Source: CAYMPW01 sp964392725 (GTDB lineage: Archaea > Thermoplasmatota > Thermoplasmata > Methanomassiliicoccales > Methanomethylophilaceae). Taken from it: a DNA stretch of 64,000 bases. Of the stretch, positions 34,713 through 44,035 are shown in pieces. The notes beneath the pieces were generated by a model, which saw only the letters and a list, made by a program, of their open reading frames with translations, made no database searches and was not told the DNA's origin. Position 1 is the stretch's first letter; the number at the start of each line of letters is the position of its first letter. Location: the NCBI GenBank assembly GCA_964392725.1, contig CAYMPW010000003.1, positions 11,490 through 75,489 on the forward strand, in the 5' to 3' direction. A program made the position numbers and the translations under genes.

Positions 34713-35749
34713 GCAAGTCTGAAAAATCCGTGGTCTTGCTTAGAAGACCAAAAGAAAGTTCAACTCAAACAACCGGAATTGGTGTATATTCAGAACTTTT
34801 GGAGGGGGTTATCCTTTCAAAAGGTGCGAAATTACATAGAGAATATTGTAAAATGGACTTTAAAAATGGATTTTTTAGTTTTTTGTTTGATGGTTTGGTT
34901 AGACCATCTTTAAACATGTTTAAAAATCGTAATAATTACGATGTATATCATGCAACTGATGATTTATGCGGTTTCCATCTGTCACATGTTAAAGGAAAAA
35001 AGATTGTTACAATACACCATGTGGTTTCTACCGAAGGCGACGGCAGATCACTCTACATTTGGTTTTGGAAAAAAACCGCTAAAAAGATTATGAAATATGC
35101 AGATGTTATATTATCTATATCGCCGCAAACAACATCTGAATTAATCGAATATGGGTTTGATAAAAATAAAATCGTTACATTCTACAACCCAATTCGTTCT
35201 ATCTATTATGATATGGATATAAAACCAGAATTCAGAATTGGTTGTATTGGTGAATTTGTTCCACGTAAAAATTTTGCAGCAGCACTATCTGTTTTTTCAA
35301 AAATAATAAATGTTCCAGGTTTTGAAAATCTTCGTATGACTGTATGTGGAAAAGGAATGTTAAACAATGAAATCCATGAGTTGGCAGAATCCCTAAATAT
35401 TGTTTCAAATATTGATTTTGTATCTGGTTTATCTGAAGATGAAATCGTTACACTGTACAATTCGATTTCAGTTCTTTTAACATCATCTCTTCACGAGGGC
35501 CTGGGCCTTACAACATTGGAAGCACAAAAATGTGGCACCCCTGTTGTATATTTTGATTATGCAGACATCCCCTCAGATGTTGTCTGTAAAGCAGTACCTT
35601 GCAAAGATGAAGATGATATGGTTTCCAATATTATCAAGCTCTTTGAAAATGAAGATTTTAGAAAATCCACAATCAACTCTGCTAAAGAGTATGCAGATTC
35701 ATTTGGTTCTGATTTCTCTGAAAATATTGCTAAAGTGTATGAGTTATAA
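34709..35749 (+). CDS. Glycosyltransferase family 4
   Basis: 346 residues from ATG 34709 (ATGA coupling). Two Rossmann domains: TTGIGVYSELLEG and HATDDLCGFHLSH in the first; GEFVPRKNF, VCGKGMLNNEI, and the donor-site motif SSLHEGLGLTTLEAQKCGTP in the second. Transfers a sugar from an NDP donor on the cytoplasmic side. Ends exactly where the convergent gene ends. Confidence 0.9.
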   Translation: MSKSEKSVVLLRRPKESSTQTTGIGVYSELLEGVILSKGAKLHREYCKMDFKNGFFSFLFDGLVRPSLNMFKNRNNYDVYHATDDLCGFHLSHVKGKKIVTIHHVVSTEGDGRSLYIWFWKKTAKKIMKYADVILSISPQTTSELIEYGFDKNKIVTFYNPIRSIYYDMDIKPEFRIGCIGEFVPRKNFAAALSVFSKIINVPGFENLRMTVCGKGMLNNEIHELAESLNIVSNIDFVSGLSEDEIVTLYNSISVLLTSSLHEGLGLTTLEAQKCGTPVVYFDYADIPSDVVCKAVPCKDEDDMVSNIIKLFENEDFRKSTINSAKEYADSFGSDFSENIAKVYEL

Positions 35750-36748
35750 TCATATTTTACACACATCTATTGCAACAAAATGCATAAGGCCCATGTGCAT
35801 GAATACCGTTGTTTTTCCTTGTTCAACTTTTATTTTTCCAGAATTGTTTCCAATAACAGTACTAGAGTTTGTATGATCAATTACTGTTGTTTGATAGGTT
35901 ACTCCCGCAGCAACGAGATATACGAGAGTAATTACACTTTCTGATGTAAGATTGCCTCCAAATACAACAAGCATTCCTGAGCCATTATAATATTTTGAAA
36001 CAGTTACTGAACTATATCCATTTTTTGAAAAATCAAAACTTAAACAATTGTTTATCTTATTTGGATTCACTCCAGATTTACAATCATTGAAGTATATTCC
36101 AAGATAATTCGTGAGTGTATTTTCAGGAGTGTTATGTGCCCACATAGATTCATCAGAGTTATTTACTGCACCCTCTACTCCAAAAATATTCTCACTGAAT
36201 TTCTCACATTCTGTAATTGTCCCATCAGAATTAGAGATATTTTTTCCAATGGTCTCTCCACTCCAATATACAATTCCGCCTATCGATAACCATTCATTAA
36301 AAAGGGAGTCCGGAGACCCATCATATACTTCTTCGGGCAAGAATCCCATGATGAATACGATTGCACTGTTACTCTGTCCACGTTCAATATCTGTTTGAAT
36401 TTGTGTTACCAATTGATCTGTATTTATCGTTTGAAGTTCAAGATTGCTGCGTTCAAAGAGGTATGTTGCTCTGTAGACAAGATCATTTTGATACGATTCT
36501 GGGTATATATGTTCCCTTTCAGAATCAAAATAAATATAATACGAATCTAAATCATATTCATTTCCATTATTTAATGAAGTCAATGAATATTTTGCTGATA
36601 TATTTGTGTCAATGTTATAATCAACAATTCCATCTCCATTTTCTACAGAGAGCGTACTATATTTTTCCGAATCAAATACAATTACCTGGCCAATGAGGAT
36701 AATCAATACAATAGCTGCTACAACTGCTATAGAAAAATCAATTTTCAT
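35750..36748 (-). CDS. Membrane-anchored partner protein, copy 1 (unknown family)
   Basis: 332 residues, not recognised. One N-terminal membrane anchor (about 8-25, AAIVLIILIGQVIVF), remainder probably outside the cell. A segment at about 130-170 reads LPEEVYDGSPDSLFNEWL and GGIVYWSG, close to LPDTVYNGTSDSLIINWL and GGKVVWTC in the protein at 47280. This part resembles ThuA/GATase1-like folds by eye. Both copies sit downstream of and overlap a polytopic GT-C-like gene (11 bases here). Confidence 0.65.
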   Translation of the reverse strand: MKIDFSIAVVAAIVLIILIGQVIVFDSEKYSTLSVENGDGIVDYNIDTNISAKYSLTSLNNGNEYDLDSYYIYFDSEREHIYPESYQNDLVYRATYLFERSNLELQTINTDQLVTQIQTDIERGQSNSAIVFIMGFLPEEVYDGSPDSLFNEWLSIGGIVYWSGETIGKNISNSDGTITECEKFSENIFGVEGAVNNSDESMWAHNTPENTLTNYLGIYFNDCKSGVNPNKINNCLSFDFSKNGYSSVTVSKYYNGSGMLVVFGGNLTSESVITLVYLVAAGVTYQTTVIDHTNSSTVIGNNSGKIKVEQGKTTVFMHMGLMHFVAIDVCKI

Positions 36749-38066
36749 TCTTCACCTCTCTGTTACGAATATATTCAACGATTGGAATTGCTACAATGAG
36801 TAAAGCGGGTATGAATTTTATGTGTTTTGTAATTCCTTCTATGATATTGGAGAAGAATGAAAGATTATTTGAAAGATTTACCAAATTTTCTACATTAATC
36901 AGGGTTGTGTACTCTGCAAGGGGGAGAATAAATCTAATTCCTTCCCACGAAATAACAGCAATAAAGAAGATTGCTGTGAAGAGTTTGTATTTCGTCATAG
37001 TCAATTTATCCCACGATATTTGCATCAAAACAAATGGGATGATTAAGAGGGCATATTGTGGATTTGCTGGAGCAAAATACCACATTAATATGAGGGCAAT
37101 GCTGAATGTAACGCATTCAATAAATTTTCTATCTTGATCTTCTTTTGAAGAATACATGTGGTACATCAAATATAATATGCCGATAGCAATGAATGGTACA
37201 GCATACAATATATTGCTCCAATCAAGGAAATTAGTTGTATGCTGTGAAAGATCTTCAACCCGTGAAAAGAGAAACGTAAAGCTTTCTATAAATTCTCCGT
37301 TTTTAATCACTCCTATGTATGTAACGATAACTCCAAGTGCAAAACCTGTGAATAATTTTAAACTATTGTAGAATTTATCTGTTAATCCATGGTTTACATT
37401 CAAGAGATACATCAAAAGAATTGGACATATAATCAAAGGAATTTGTTTCAAAGCTACAGCAAGCCCAATGCTTATTCCAACCAATAAGAATTTACGATCC
37501 AGTGCGGCCAAGATTGAAATTAGCATAAGAAGAATAACAATTGATTCGAATTGGCACTGTACTGCAGTATTCCAAACCATCAAGGGACAAAATATCCACA
37601 GAAATGTTACAAGTTTTGATTTATTTTTATCTGTGAATCTCCTTGTAATCTGATACAAGATATACCCAGATGCGATATGTGCCAAAATTAAAGGAAGTTT
37701 AATCATCGTGTTGAAAAATGGTGATGTAATTGTATTATTACAAAACTCTAACGTCGACGAGTGAATATATAAGTTAACAGAACCAAGTTCTGAAACTCCA
37801 ATCTGATTAAAAAATTCTGCAAGAATGGCTAAAAAAGAACCCCATGCAGGAGAATACCAATATGTTGCTGTTTCATACAATGTTTCTCCGCCGTTAATTC
37901 CCTCAATGGTGGCGTACCAAAAAGCCATGTCGTATTCCGTGGAGGTGTATGGAGCAAGAATAAGTTCAAGAATTAAACCAAATAATAAGATGTATATGAT
38001 GGATTTTTGTTGAATTATCCAGTCGTCAACTTTACATATCAATAATGCAACACGACTTTCTCTCAG
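36738..38066 (-). CDS. Polytopic GT-C-like glycosyltransferase, copy 1; apparent CTG start
   Basis: 442 residues, 10-12 membrane helices. First external loop TSTEYDMAFW carries the acidic residue expected of GT-C enzymes that use polyprenyl-phosphate sugars. Start: AGGAGG follows directly on the stop of the upstream GT2 gene and stands seven bases before an in-frame CTG at 38066; no ATG or GTG occurs in frame there, and the first TTG (38042) has no ribosome binding site. Its partner gene overlaps its 3' end. Related to the protein at 45913. Confidence 0.75.
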   Translation of the reverse strand: MRESRVALLICKVDDWIIQQKSIIYILLFGLILELILAPYTSTEYDMAFWYATIEGINGGETLYETATYWYSPAWGSFLAILAEFFNQIGVSELGSVNLYIHSSTLEFCNNTITSPFFNTMIKLPLILAHIASGYILYQITRRFTDKNKSKLVTFLWIFCPLMVWNTAVQCQFESIVILLMLISILAALDRKFLLVGISIGLAVALKQIPLIICPILLMYLLNVNHGLTDKFYNSLKLFTGFALGVIVTYIGVIKNGEFIESFTFLFSRVEDLSQHTTNFLDWSNILYAVPFIAIGILYLMYHMYSSKEDQDRKFIECVTFSIALILMWYFAPANPQYALLIIPFVLMQISWDKLTMTKYKLFTAIFFIAVISWEGIRFILPLAEYTTLINVENLVNLSNNLSFFSNIIEGITKHIKFIPALLIVAIPIVEYIRNREVKNEN

Positions 38067-38079
38067 TGTTATACCTCCT

Positions 38080-39042
38080 TTATGTATGGTTTTTAGAAAT
38101 AATACGTTTTAAGAAACTACCAACACGGGCTGCGTAATAGTATAGTACAGGTGAAATTTTTAACAGTTTAAATCTTAATTTTTTATCATCCTGAAGATAT
38201 TTTTCAATTCTTTCATTAAAATCAGAATCATTATAGCATTCTATAAATTCGCACAATTTGCGATGAATATTTTCGTTTAAGATATATATTATTGCGCATT
38301 TTGAAAATTCAAAATTGATTTCCGGATATTGTGAGTTTACAAGATCCATCAAATTCATATAGATACGTGCACGCGCAAGGGGAACTCTTCTGTAATCACT
38401 AGGCGATACACAAGGGCGATAATTGTACAGTGGACAATCATAATATGCGATTTTTTCTGTGTGTAAAATACTTCTAATTACAAAATCAGTATCTTCTGCC
38501 ACATTAGTGGGCGCATATCTAAGATTGTTGTCGTTTAAAAATTTCTTACGCGCAAACCATGTCCAGGGCATACCCGCAATCCTTCCAGAAATGACGTCCA
38601 CAAGTGCTTTTTCAGCAGGTATTATACAATCTGAATATGTCTTAGTTGAATCCCAATTTGGTAATTTGGACGCGTCTCTCGTATATGAGCAACAGACAAG
38701 ATCTGTATCATATTTTGCTTGTATACGTACAAACTCTTTCAAAGCATTCGGTGAAACATAATCATCAGCATCAACAAAATATACAAAATCGTTTTTTGCA
38801 TTATCTATGCCTATATTACGTGCTCCACTTGCACGAAGGTCATCATTTTGAATATAAAATGTACATTTTGAATATGTATCACATATTTGTTTTACGCATT
38901 CAATACTATTATCCGAGGATCTTTGATCAACAACAAATATTATTTCATATTCATCATAGTCAAAATTAATTACATTTTCAACGTTCTTCGGTAAAATTTG
39001 TTCTCCGTTGTATACGGGTATGATAACACTAACCGAAGTCAT
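38080..39042 (-). CDS. Glycosyltransferase family 2
   Basis: 320 residues from MTSVSVIIPVYNGE, after a GTGAGG ribosome binding site. GT-A signatures: VVDQRSSDNS, ASGARNIGIDNA, DADDYVSP (DxD) and EDTDFVIRS. C-terminal helical tail ends with basic residues (RIISKNHT). Followed immediately by the ribosome binding site of the GT-C-like gene, so the two and the anchored partner form one operon. Confidence 0.88.
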   Translation of the reverse strand: MTSVSVIIPVYNGEQILPKNVENVINFDYDEYEIIFVVDQRSSDNSIECVKQICDTYSKCTFYIQNDDLRASGARNIGIDNAKNDFVYFVDADDYVSPNALKEFVRIQAKYDTDLVCCSYTRDASKLPNWDSTKTYSDCIIPAEKALVDVISGRIAGMPWTWFARKKFLNDNNLRYAPTNVAEDTDFVIRSILHTEKIAYYDCPLYNYRPCVSPSDYRRVPLARARIYMNLMDLVNSQYPEINFEFSKCAIIYILNENIHRKLCEFIECYNDSDFNERIEKYLQDDKKLRFKLLKISPVLYYYAARVGSFLKRIISKNHT

Positions 39043-39067
39043 AAGATTCCTCACGGGGTAAAAGTAT

Positions 39068-39099
39068 TATGCTTTAAGCCGTGGAAGGCTTAAAGCATA
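39068..39099 (-). terminator. 13-base perfect hairpin after EF-1 beta
   Basis: TATGCTTTAAGCC / GGCTTAAAGCATA around a GTGGAA loop, 12 bases past the EF-1 beta stop on the - strand. The following stretch is only partly T-rich (AATACTTTTA). Confidence 0.65.
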
Positions 39100-39111
39100 T
39101 TTTGTGTGTAA

Positions 39112-39381
39112 TCAAACAACAGTGTTTGAAACACATTCAACGTTCTCGATTCCTTCAAGGGATCCGAGTGCGTTTTCGAGTTTGCTACCGACTTCTTCGT
39201 CGGAGTCGTCAATGAGGAAACCTGCGTTGACTTTCATGAGTCCGAATGCAACAGGTGCAATGCTTGACTCGAGAAGTTTGACTCCTTCGGGCAAGATTTC
39301 GGAAAGTTTTGCGATGATTGCATCGAGATTTACATCGGTGCTTTCAGGCATAAGATCGTAAGATGCTGCAATTTGTCCCAT
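39112..39381 (-). CDS. ef1b: Elongation factor 1-beta
   Basis: 89 residues. Archaeal aEF-1B exchange factor: YDLMPESTDVNLDAI, FGLMKVNAGFLIDD and the end GIENVECVSN match the family core. Recharges EF-1 alpha with GTP. Eight bases after the zinc-ribbon gene. Confidence 0.94.
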   Translation of the reverse strand: MGQIAASYDLMPESTDVNLDAIIAKLSEILPEGVKLLESSIAPVAFGLMKVNAGFLIDDSDEEVGSKLENALGSLEGIENVECVSNTVV

Positions 39382-39390
39382 TGTTACACC

Positions 39391-39558
39391 TTAAGGTCCC
39401 ATGAATCCGCATTTGGGGCATTCGTATGAAATACCCTGGTCACGACACTGGTCGCACCTTCCGATTTCATACTCGCCGCACTGAGGGCATTTGAAGAAAG
39501 TGTTCCCAGGTCCGAGAAGCCTCTTTCCGCATGAAGAGCATATTTTATCAGCTACCAT
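39391..39558 (-). CDS. Small double zinc-ribbon protein (HVO_2753-like)
   Basis: 55 residues with four CxxC knuckles: CSSC, CPQC, CDQC and CPKC, ending GFMGP. Such proteins bind two zinc ions and occur next to EF-1 beta in many Euryarchaeota. Possible RNA or ribosome contact; function not settled. Upstream on the - strand is TTTAAATATT as TATA box. Confidence 0.85.
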   Translation of the reverse strand: MVADKICSSCGKRLLGPGNTFFKCPQCGEYEIGRCDQCRDQGISYECPKCGFMGP

Positions 39559-39642
39559 AGTCTCGCGATATATTTCCTAATATTTAAATGGGGGTGCTTT
39601 TTACGCGCAAATAGTATAAAGGACCCCCGAGGTTAAGATAAT

Positions 39643-40524
39643 ATGAAAGTAACGCCCGAATGTGTTCCATGTTTGTTGAAACGTGTGCTATTTCAAGCAC
39701 AATTGGCAAACAATGGTACCGAATCCAAATCTGTACAAGCTGCGTTAAAGAAATACGCCGAGATTTATGATGAGGGTAAAAATTCTGCAGAATCGGCAAC
39801 AGAGATTCATCGTTGTTCTTACGATGCTATGGGTGTTAAAGATCCATATCTGGCACTTAAGCTTCGTGCAGATGAAGTTGCCGAGGATTATATTTCATAT
39901 GCCGAAGAATATGTTAAAAATTCATCAGATTCTCTCAGGGCTGCTTTCCTCATGTCTGTTGTTGGAAATATTATGGATTTTGGATCGGGAATCGCAATAG
40001 ATGATCCCGATCAATTCAAAAACGTATTTTCAAACCTTGTTGAACAGGGGATTTATCATGATGATACAGACATTATCAAATCTGTTTTGAAACCAGGTTC
40101 CAGTGTTATTTATGTGTTTGACAATTGTGGAGAATCTCAATTGGATAAAATTCTCATAAAAGAATTGCAAACAATGGGCGCCCGTGTTGTAGGTGTTGTT
40201 CGCGGAGAACCAATTTTAAACGATGTAACATACGAAGATGCAATCCGCATTGGGATGGAAAAGGTTGTTGATCGTCTCCTTACTTCGGAGGTCTTTGCTA
40301 TAGGTGTGGATATGTCTAAAATCGGTAAAGATTTGCGTGAAGAATTTGCAAATGCAGATCTTATCATAGCAAAAGGAATGGCAAACTTTGAATCTTTTTC
40401 TGATTGGGAAAACAATGCGCCATTGGTTCACGTTTTGAGAACAAAATGCAACCCTGTTTCAAAAGCAATAGGGGTTCCAATCGAAAAAAATGTGGTTAAA
40501 TTTGTACCCGTTCGGGTATCTTGA
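39643..40524 (+). CDS. DUF89/ARMT1-like metal-dependent phosphatase
   Basis: 293 residues. Begins MKVTPECVPCLLKR with the CxxC typical of archaeal members; helical first half, then Asp-rich site VFDNCGESQLDK (about 157), GVVRGEPILNDVTYEDA (about 186-202) and the lysine in IIAKGMANFES. Family members are damage-control phosphatases that remove abnormal phosphorylated metabolites. Substrate unknown here. Divergent from the zinc-ribbon/EF-1 beta operon. Confidence 0.85.
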   Translation: MKVTPECVPCLLKRVLFQAQLANNGTESKSVQAALKKYAEIYDEGKNSAESATEIHRCSYDAMGVKDPYLALKLRADEVAEDYISYAEEYVKNSSDSLRAAFLMSVVGNIMDFGSGIAIDDPDQFKNVFSNLVEQGIYHDDTDIIKSVLKPGSSVIYVFDNCGESQLDKILIKELQTMGARVVGVVRGEPILNDVTYEDAIRIGMEKVVDRLLTSEVFAIGVDMSKIGKDLREEFANADLIIAKGMANFESFSDWENNAPLVHVLRTKCNPVSKAIGVPIEKNVVKFVPVRVS

Positions 40525-40555
40525 AATATAAGCTCTTCCTAGTAGGGGCGATACT

Positions 40556-41590
40556 ATGGCGGTAAAAGTCAAGCAGGCCGTTATAATGGTTGGAGGCAAA
40601 GGTACAAGGCTTAGACCCTTGACCGATAATTGTCCAAAACCAATTCTTCCGGTACTGGATAAACCCTGTTTAAAATATCTCATTGAATCATTCGCAAGAG
40701 GCGGAATAACCGAAATTATTTTGGCTTGCGGATACAGATCTGAATTGATGGCAGAATCCATCGGCGATGGATCTGATTTAGGAATTTCCATCGAATACTC
40801 CTATGAGGATAAACCAATGGGAACAGGGGGCGCGATAAAACTTCTCGAAGATCGTTTGGATGAAACTTTTGTTGCAGCAAACGGAGATGTTTTTGCAGAT
40901 ATTGATTTAGAAGACGAAATTGCAGAACATTTCGATTCTGAAGCTGCAGTTACAATCGCTTTAACGCCTGTGGATAATCCTTGTGAATTTGGAATTGCAC
41001 GTCAGGATGAAACAGGCCGCATTGAAGAGTTTAAAGAAAAACCAAAGCCTGAAGAAGTTTTTTCAAATTTGATCAACGCAGGCGTGTACATTATTCAAAA
41101 AGAAGTCCTCAAATATATCCCTGAAGGAAAACCATATGATTTTTCAAAAGATTTGGTTCCTCAAATAATGAAAGATGGTTATAAAATTCAAGGACATGTA
41201 ATAAGCGGAGTGTGGAAAGACGTTGGACGTCCCAGTGATCTGATGGGTGCCAATGTAGTAATGGCAAACCGCGAGTACAAAGACTATGCGTGGGGCGGTA
41301 GCCGTGCACATGATTCTGAGATGTCCAAGCCCTTCTATTTGGGGGACGAATCGACAATTATCGAATCCACAGCAAAAGCAACAATAATCAGTGCACATTG
41401 TAATGTAAATAATTCCCATTTGTCGAATGTTTTACTGTTCCCTGGCTGTTCGATCATAGCATCTTCGATTGAAAATAGTATTTTGGGTAAAGGTTGTAAG
41501 ATTAACGATGCCAAAATAACAAATTCAGTTCTTGCAGATAATTCAATTGTTGAACCAGGAACAACCATAGAAAACAATGAAAGGGTATAA
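40556..41590 (+). CDS. Sugar-1-phosphate nucleotidyltransferase, probable GDP-heptose type
   Basis: 344 residues. Nucleotidyltransferase domain (1-235): GGKGTRLRPLTDNCPKP, the D of NGDVFADID and EFKEKPKPEE; then a left-handed beta-helix-like tail (about 245-344; repeats such as STIIESTAKATI, NSHLSNVLLFPGCSI). Could act on mannose-1-P or glucose-1-P, but with gmhB three bases downstream and gmhA/kinase convergent, D-glycero-D-manno-heptose-1-phosphate guanylyltransferase is likely. HddC itself lacks such a tail. Confidence 0.8.
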   Translation: MAVKVKQAVIMVGGKGTRLRPLTDNCPKPILPVLDKPCLKYLIESFARGGITEIILACGYRSELMAESIGDGSDLGISIEYSYEDKPMGTGGAIKLLEDRLDETFVAANGDVFADIDLEDEIAEHFDSEAAVTIALTPVDNPCEFGIARQDETGRIEEFKEKPKPEEVFSNLINAGVYIIQKEVLKYIPEGKPYDFSKDLVPQIMKDGYKIQGHVISGVWKDVGRPSDLMGANVVMANREYKDYAWGGSRAHDSEMSKPFYLGDESTIIESTAKATIISAHCNVNNSHLSNVLLFPGCSIIASSIENSILGKGCKINDAKITNSVLADNSIVEPGTTIENNERV

Positions 41591-41592
41591 TC

Positions 41593-42414
41593 ATGGAAGA
41601 TTTAGTTAAATTCGAGTTGGAAAAAATCAATGAAAGGTTGGGTGCAGTCGATATGCATTCTGTCATCTTGGCAGCAGACATGGTTGCTGTAGCAGTTCAC
41701 AATGGTGGACGTGTAAGCCTTCCTGATGATGTTGAACTGGATTTACACGGTCTTCCTCAAATAGATATTCCCGGACCTTACGATGCCGATTTAAGAACAA
41801 AGGAACGTTCATGTTCAATATCGTTCAGAGGTAGGGCAATCAGAATCGGAACTCCTCTCGGAGATGGATTCAAAGAAGCAGTTTTGGACGAGATTCTCAA
41901 GATCGCAGAGCGCACACTTCGCGGGAATAAAACTGTATTTTTAGATCGTGATGACACAATCGCAAAAGACGTGCCATATTGCAACAATCCCGATGAATTT
42001 ATCGTATTCCCGTACTCTTCAAAAGCTATTGCCCGTCTCAACGAGGCAGGGTTCAAAGTAATTGTTGTTACAAATCAATCTGGAATCGGGAGAGGTAAAG
42101 TCACTCGAGAACAACTCGATTCTATTCATGATAAAATGATAAAAGAGATCGCAAAAGATGGTGGAAAAATAGATGAAATTCTGTATTGTCCCCACCACCC
42201 CGATGACGGTTGCGATTGCAGAAAACCCAATATTGGAATGGGTTGGACTGCCGTTAACAAATACAAAATCAATCCGCGTGTTTCATATGTTGTCGGAGAT
42301 ACAGACAAAGATATGGGATTTGGACGTCAGCTCGGATGTAAGTGTTTCCAAGTTTCCAAAGATTTTACTTTGGAAATGGCAGTGGACGAGATTCTCAAGC
42401 CCTCAACAGAGTGA
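41593..42414 (+). CDS. gmhB: Heptose-bisphosphate phosphatase GmhB-like, with extra N-terminal domain
   Basis: 273 residues. C-terminal HAD-IIIA phosphatase (about 115-270): FLDRDDTIAKD (nucleophile and acid Asp), VVTNQSGIGRG, zinc-binding CPHHPDDGCDCRKP and GDTDKDMGFG. Removes the 7-phosphate from heptose 1,7-bisphosphate. Residues 1-112 are an added domain I do not recognise (INERLGAVDMHSVILAADM; PDDVELDLHGLPQIDIPGP). Convergent with gmhA, 12-base overlap. Confidence 0.84.
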   Translation: MEDLVKFELEKINERLGAVDMHSVILAADMVAVAVHNGGRVSLPDDVELDLHGLPQIDIPGPYDADLRTKERSCSISFRGRAIRIGTPLGDGFKEAVLDEILKIAERTLRGNKTVFLDRDDTIAKDVPYCNNPDEFIVFPYSSKAIARLNEAGFKVIVVTNQSGIGRGKVTREQLDSIHDKMIKEIAKDGGKIDEILYCPHHPDDGCDCRKPNIGMGWTAVNKYKINPRVSYVVGDTDKDMGFGRQLGCKCFQVSKDFTLEMAVDEILKPSTE

Positions 42415-42990
42415 GTATCCGTATCTGAGTGAAATACGCTGTGCAATCATATGAAGAATAATCATATGTGCATCTTCGGATTTCTGCATGTCTTTAATCG
42501 GAGTGTTTACATCCACATCTGCGAGTTCTGAAAGTTTTCCACCGGTGTATCCGGTCAAGGACAATACTTTACATCCGCAACTCTGAGCATATTCTGCCGC
42601 AAGAAGTACGTTCTTGGAGTTTCCGCTTCCCGAGATTCCGATAAGAAGGTCGTTTGAAGTTACACGACCTTCAAGCTGCATCTTGAATACGAGATCGTAT
42701 CCGCAATCATTTGCAATTGCGAGCATACTTGGAATATTGTCATTCAGGCAATAAAATCTGAATTTTTTATCAAGGTTGTAGCAAACCCCTTTGTTGAAGT
42801 CGCAGACAATATGTGAAGCAGTTCCTGCACTTCCTCCGTTTCCACAAATGAATACGGTTCCATCGTTTTCGTATGTTTTTACAATTAATTCAATGGCTTC
42901 ATCAAGCTTATCGGGGTTAATTCTGTTAAGCGCGTCATTCAAAACTGCAAAATAATTGGATGCAAACTCTTTGTTATTCATTTCTGTCAT
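42403..42990 (-). CDS. gmhA: Sedoheptulose-7-phosphate isomerase
   Basis: 195 residues, SIS fold. Motifs FICGNGGSAGTASHIVCDF (about 48-66) and IGISGSGNSKNVLLAAEYA. Converts sedoheptulose 7-phosphate to D-glycero-D-manno-heptose 7-phosphate. ATG 42990 chosen over a GTG three codons earlier. Downstream of the heptose kinase gene on the same strand, 60-base gap. Confidence 0.93.
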   Translation of the reverse strand: MTEMNNKEFASNYFAVLNDALNRINPDKLDEAIELIVKTYENDGTVFICGNGGSAGTASHIVCDFNKGVCYNLDKKFRFYCLNDNIPSMLAIANDCGYDLVFKMQLEGRVTSNDLLIGISGSGNSKNVLLAAEYAQSCGCKVLSLTGYTGGKLSELADVDVNTPIKDMQKSEDAHMIILHMIAQRISLRYGYSLC

Positions 42991-43050
42991 GTGCTTCACT
43001 AGTCCTAATATTCTCTACAGGTTATTAAAAATGATGTACACAAAGATCGT

Positions 43051-44031
43051 TTAAATATCGTCCGTGTATACTATTCTAGATCCTCTTGTGTCAAAACGCA
43101 TTGGGACAAGTCTTAAATCATGTAGGGATTCAACAACAGAATCGCGGAATTTTTCTGGAACGTAGAACAACATAAATCCATTGCCGCCCGCACCAAGAAG
43201 TTTTCCTCCAAGAGCTCCAGCTGAAATTCCACGTGCATAAACACCATCAATGAAATCATTGCTTATTCCTTGTGCTAATGTCCTTTTGATTTTCCACCCT
43301 TCATCAAGGATTTCGCCCAAAGCGTCCAATTCCCCATTTTCAAGTTTTTCTCTTAATTTGTATGTTAGGTCACAAAGTTTGAGCTGTCCTTTTTCGGCAT
43401 TTCCCGATGTTATGTTTTTCTGTTGTGTTTTTAGAATTTCAGATGCGCTTCTGGTTCCACCGAGGTAAAACATCATAAGATTATCATTGAGATATTCTTT
43501 ATCGTAGTCTGAAATTTTAACGCGTTCAACAGAAACCGTATCATCTTTTTTGAATTTTATAAAATTCAAATCGCCGTACGCCGCAGCATATTGATCTTGT
43601 TTTCCAATAGGTTCATGAAGGTGTTCAATTTCAATATCACATGCTTCTGAAGCAAGGATTTCTTTTGTAATTTCAAGACCTTTGTATGTTCTAAGAAGAT
43701 TAACTAAACCAACCGTAAAAGTACTGGAGGATCCCAGGCCAGTACCCGCAGGAATATCGGATATGCTGCTGATTTCCATTCCCGATAAATTGTATGAGGT
43801 CAAGCAATCGCGAAATACGGGATGTCTAATTTCCGTATTTCTTTTTACTGTTTCTACCGTTGAATATTTGAGTTGAGTTATATCTGTATGGAATGATTCT
43901 ACACTCGAAAGGTAGATGTATTTGTCAATTGCAGTGCTTAAAACGCAACCTTCGTGTTTTCTGTAGAATGAGGCAATATCGCTTCCCCCTCCGCAAAAAC
44001 TTACTCTGAGCGGTGTTTTACTAAGAATCAT
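43051..44031 (-). CDS. hddA: D-glycero-D-manno-heptose 7-phosphate kinase, GHMP family
   Basis: 326 residues from MILSKTPLRVSFCGGGSD, the standard N-terminus of HddA-type kinases. ATP loop PAGTGLGSSSTFTVGL (about 92-107) and C-terminal GALGGKLLGAGGNGF. Makes heptose 1,7-bisphosphate. Together with gmhA, gmhB and the nucleotidyltransferase it completes the route to GDP-heptose. Four bases after the GT2 gene upstream. Confidence 0.88.
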   Translation of the reverse strand: MILSKTPLRVSFCGGGSDIASFYRKHEGCVLSTAIDKYIYLSSVESFHTDITQLKYSTVETVKRNTEIRHPVFRDCLTSYNLSGMEISSISDIPAGTGLGSSSTFTVGLVNLLRTYKGLEITKEILASEACDIEIEHLHEPIGKQDQYAAAYGDLNFIKFKKDDTVSVERVKISDYDKEYLNDNLMMFYLGGTRSASEILKTQQKNITSGNAEKGQLKLCDLTYKLREKLENGELDALGEILDEGWKIKRTLAQGISNDFIDGVYARGISAGALGGKLLGAGGNGFMLFYVPEKFRDSVVESLHDLRLVPMRFDTRGSRIVYTDDI

Positions 44032-44035
44032 AATA

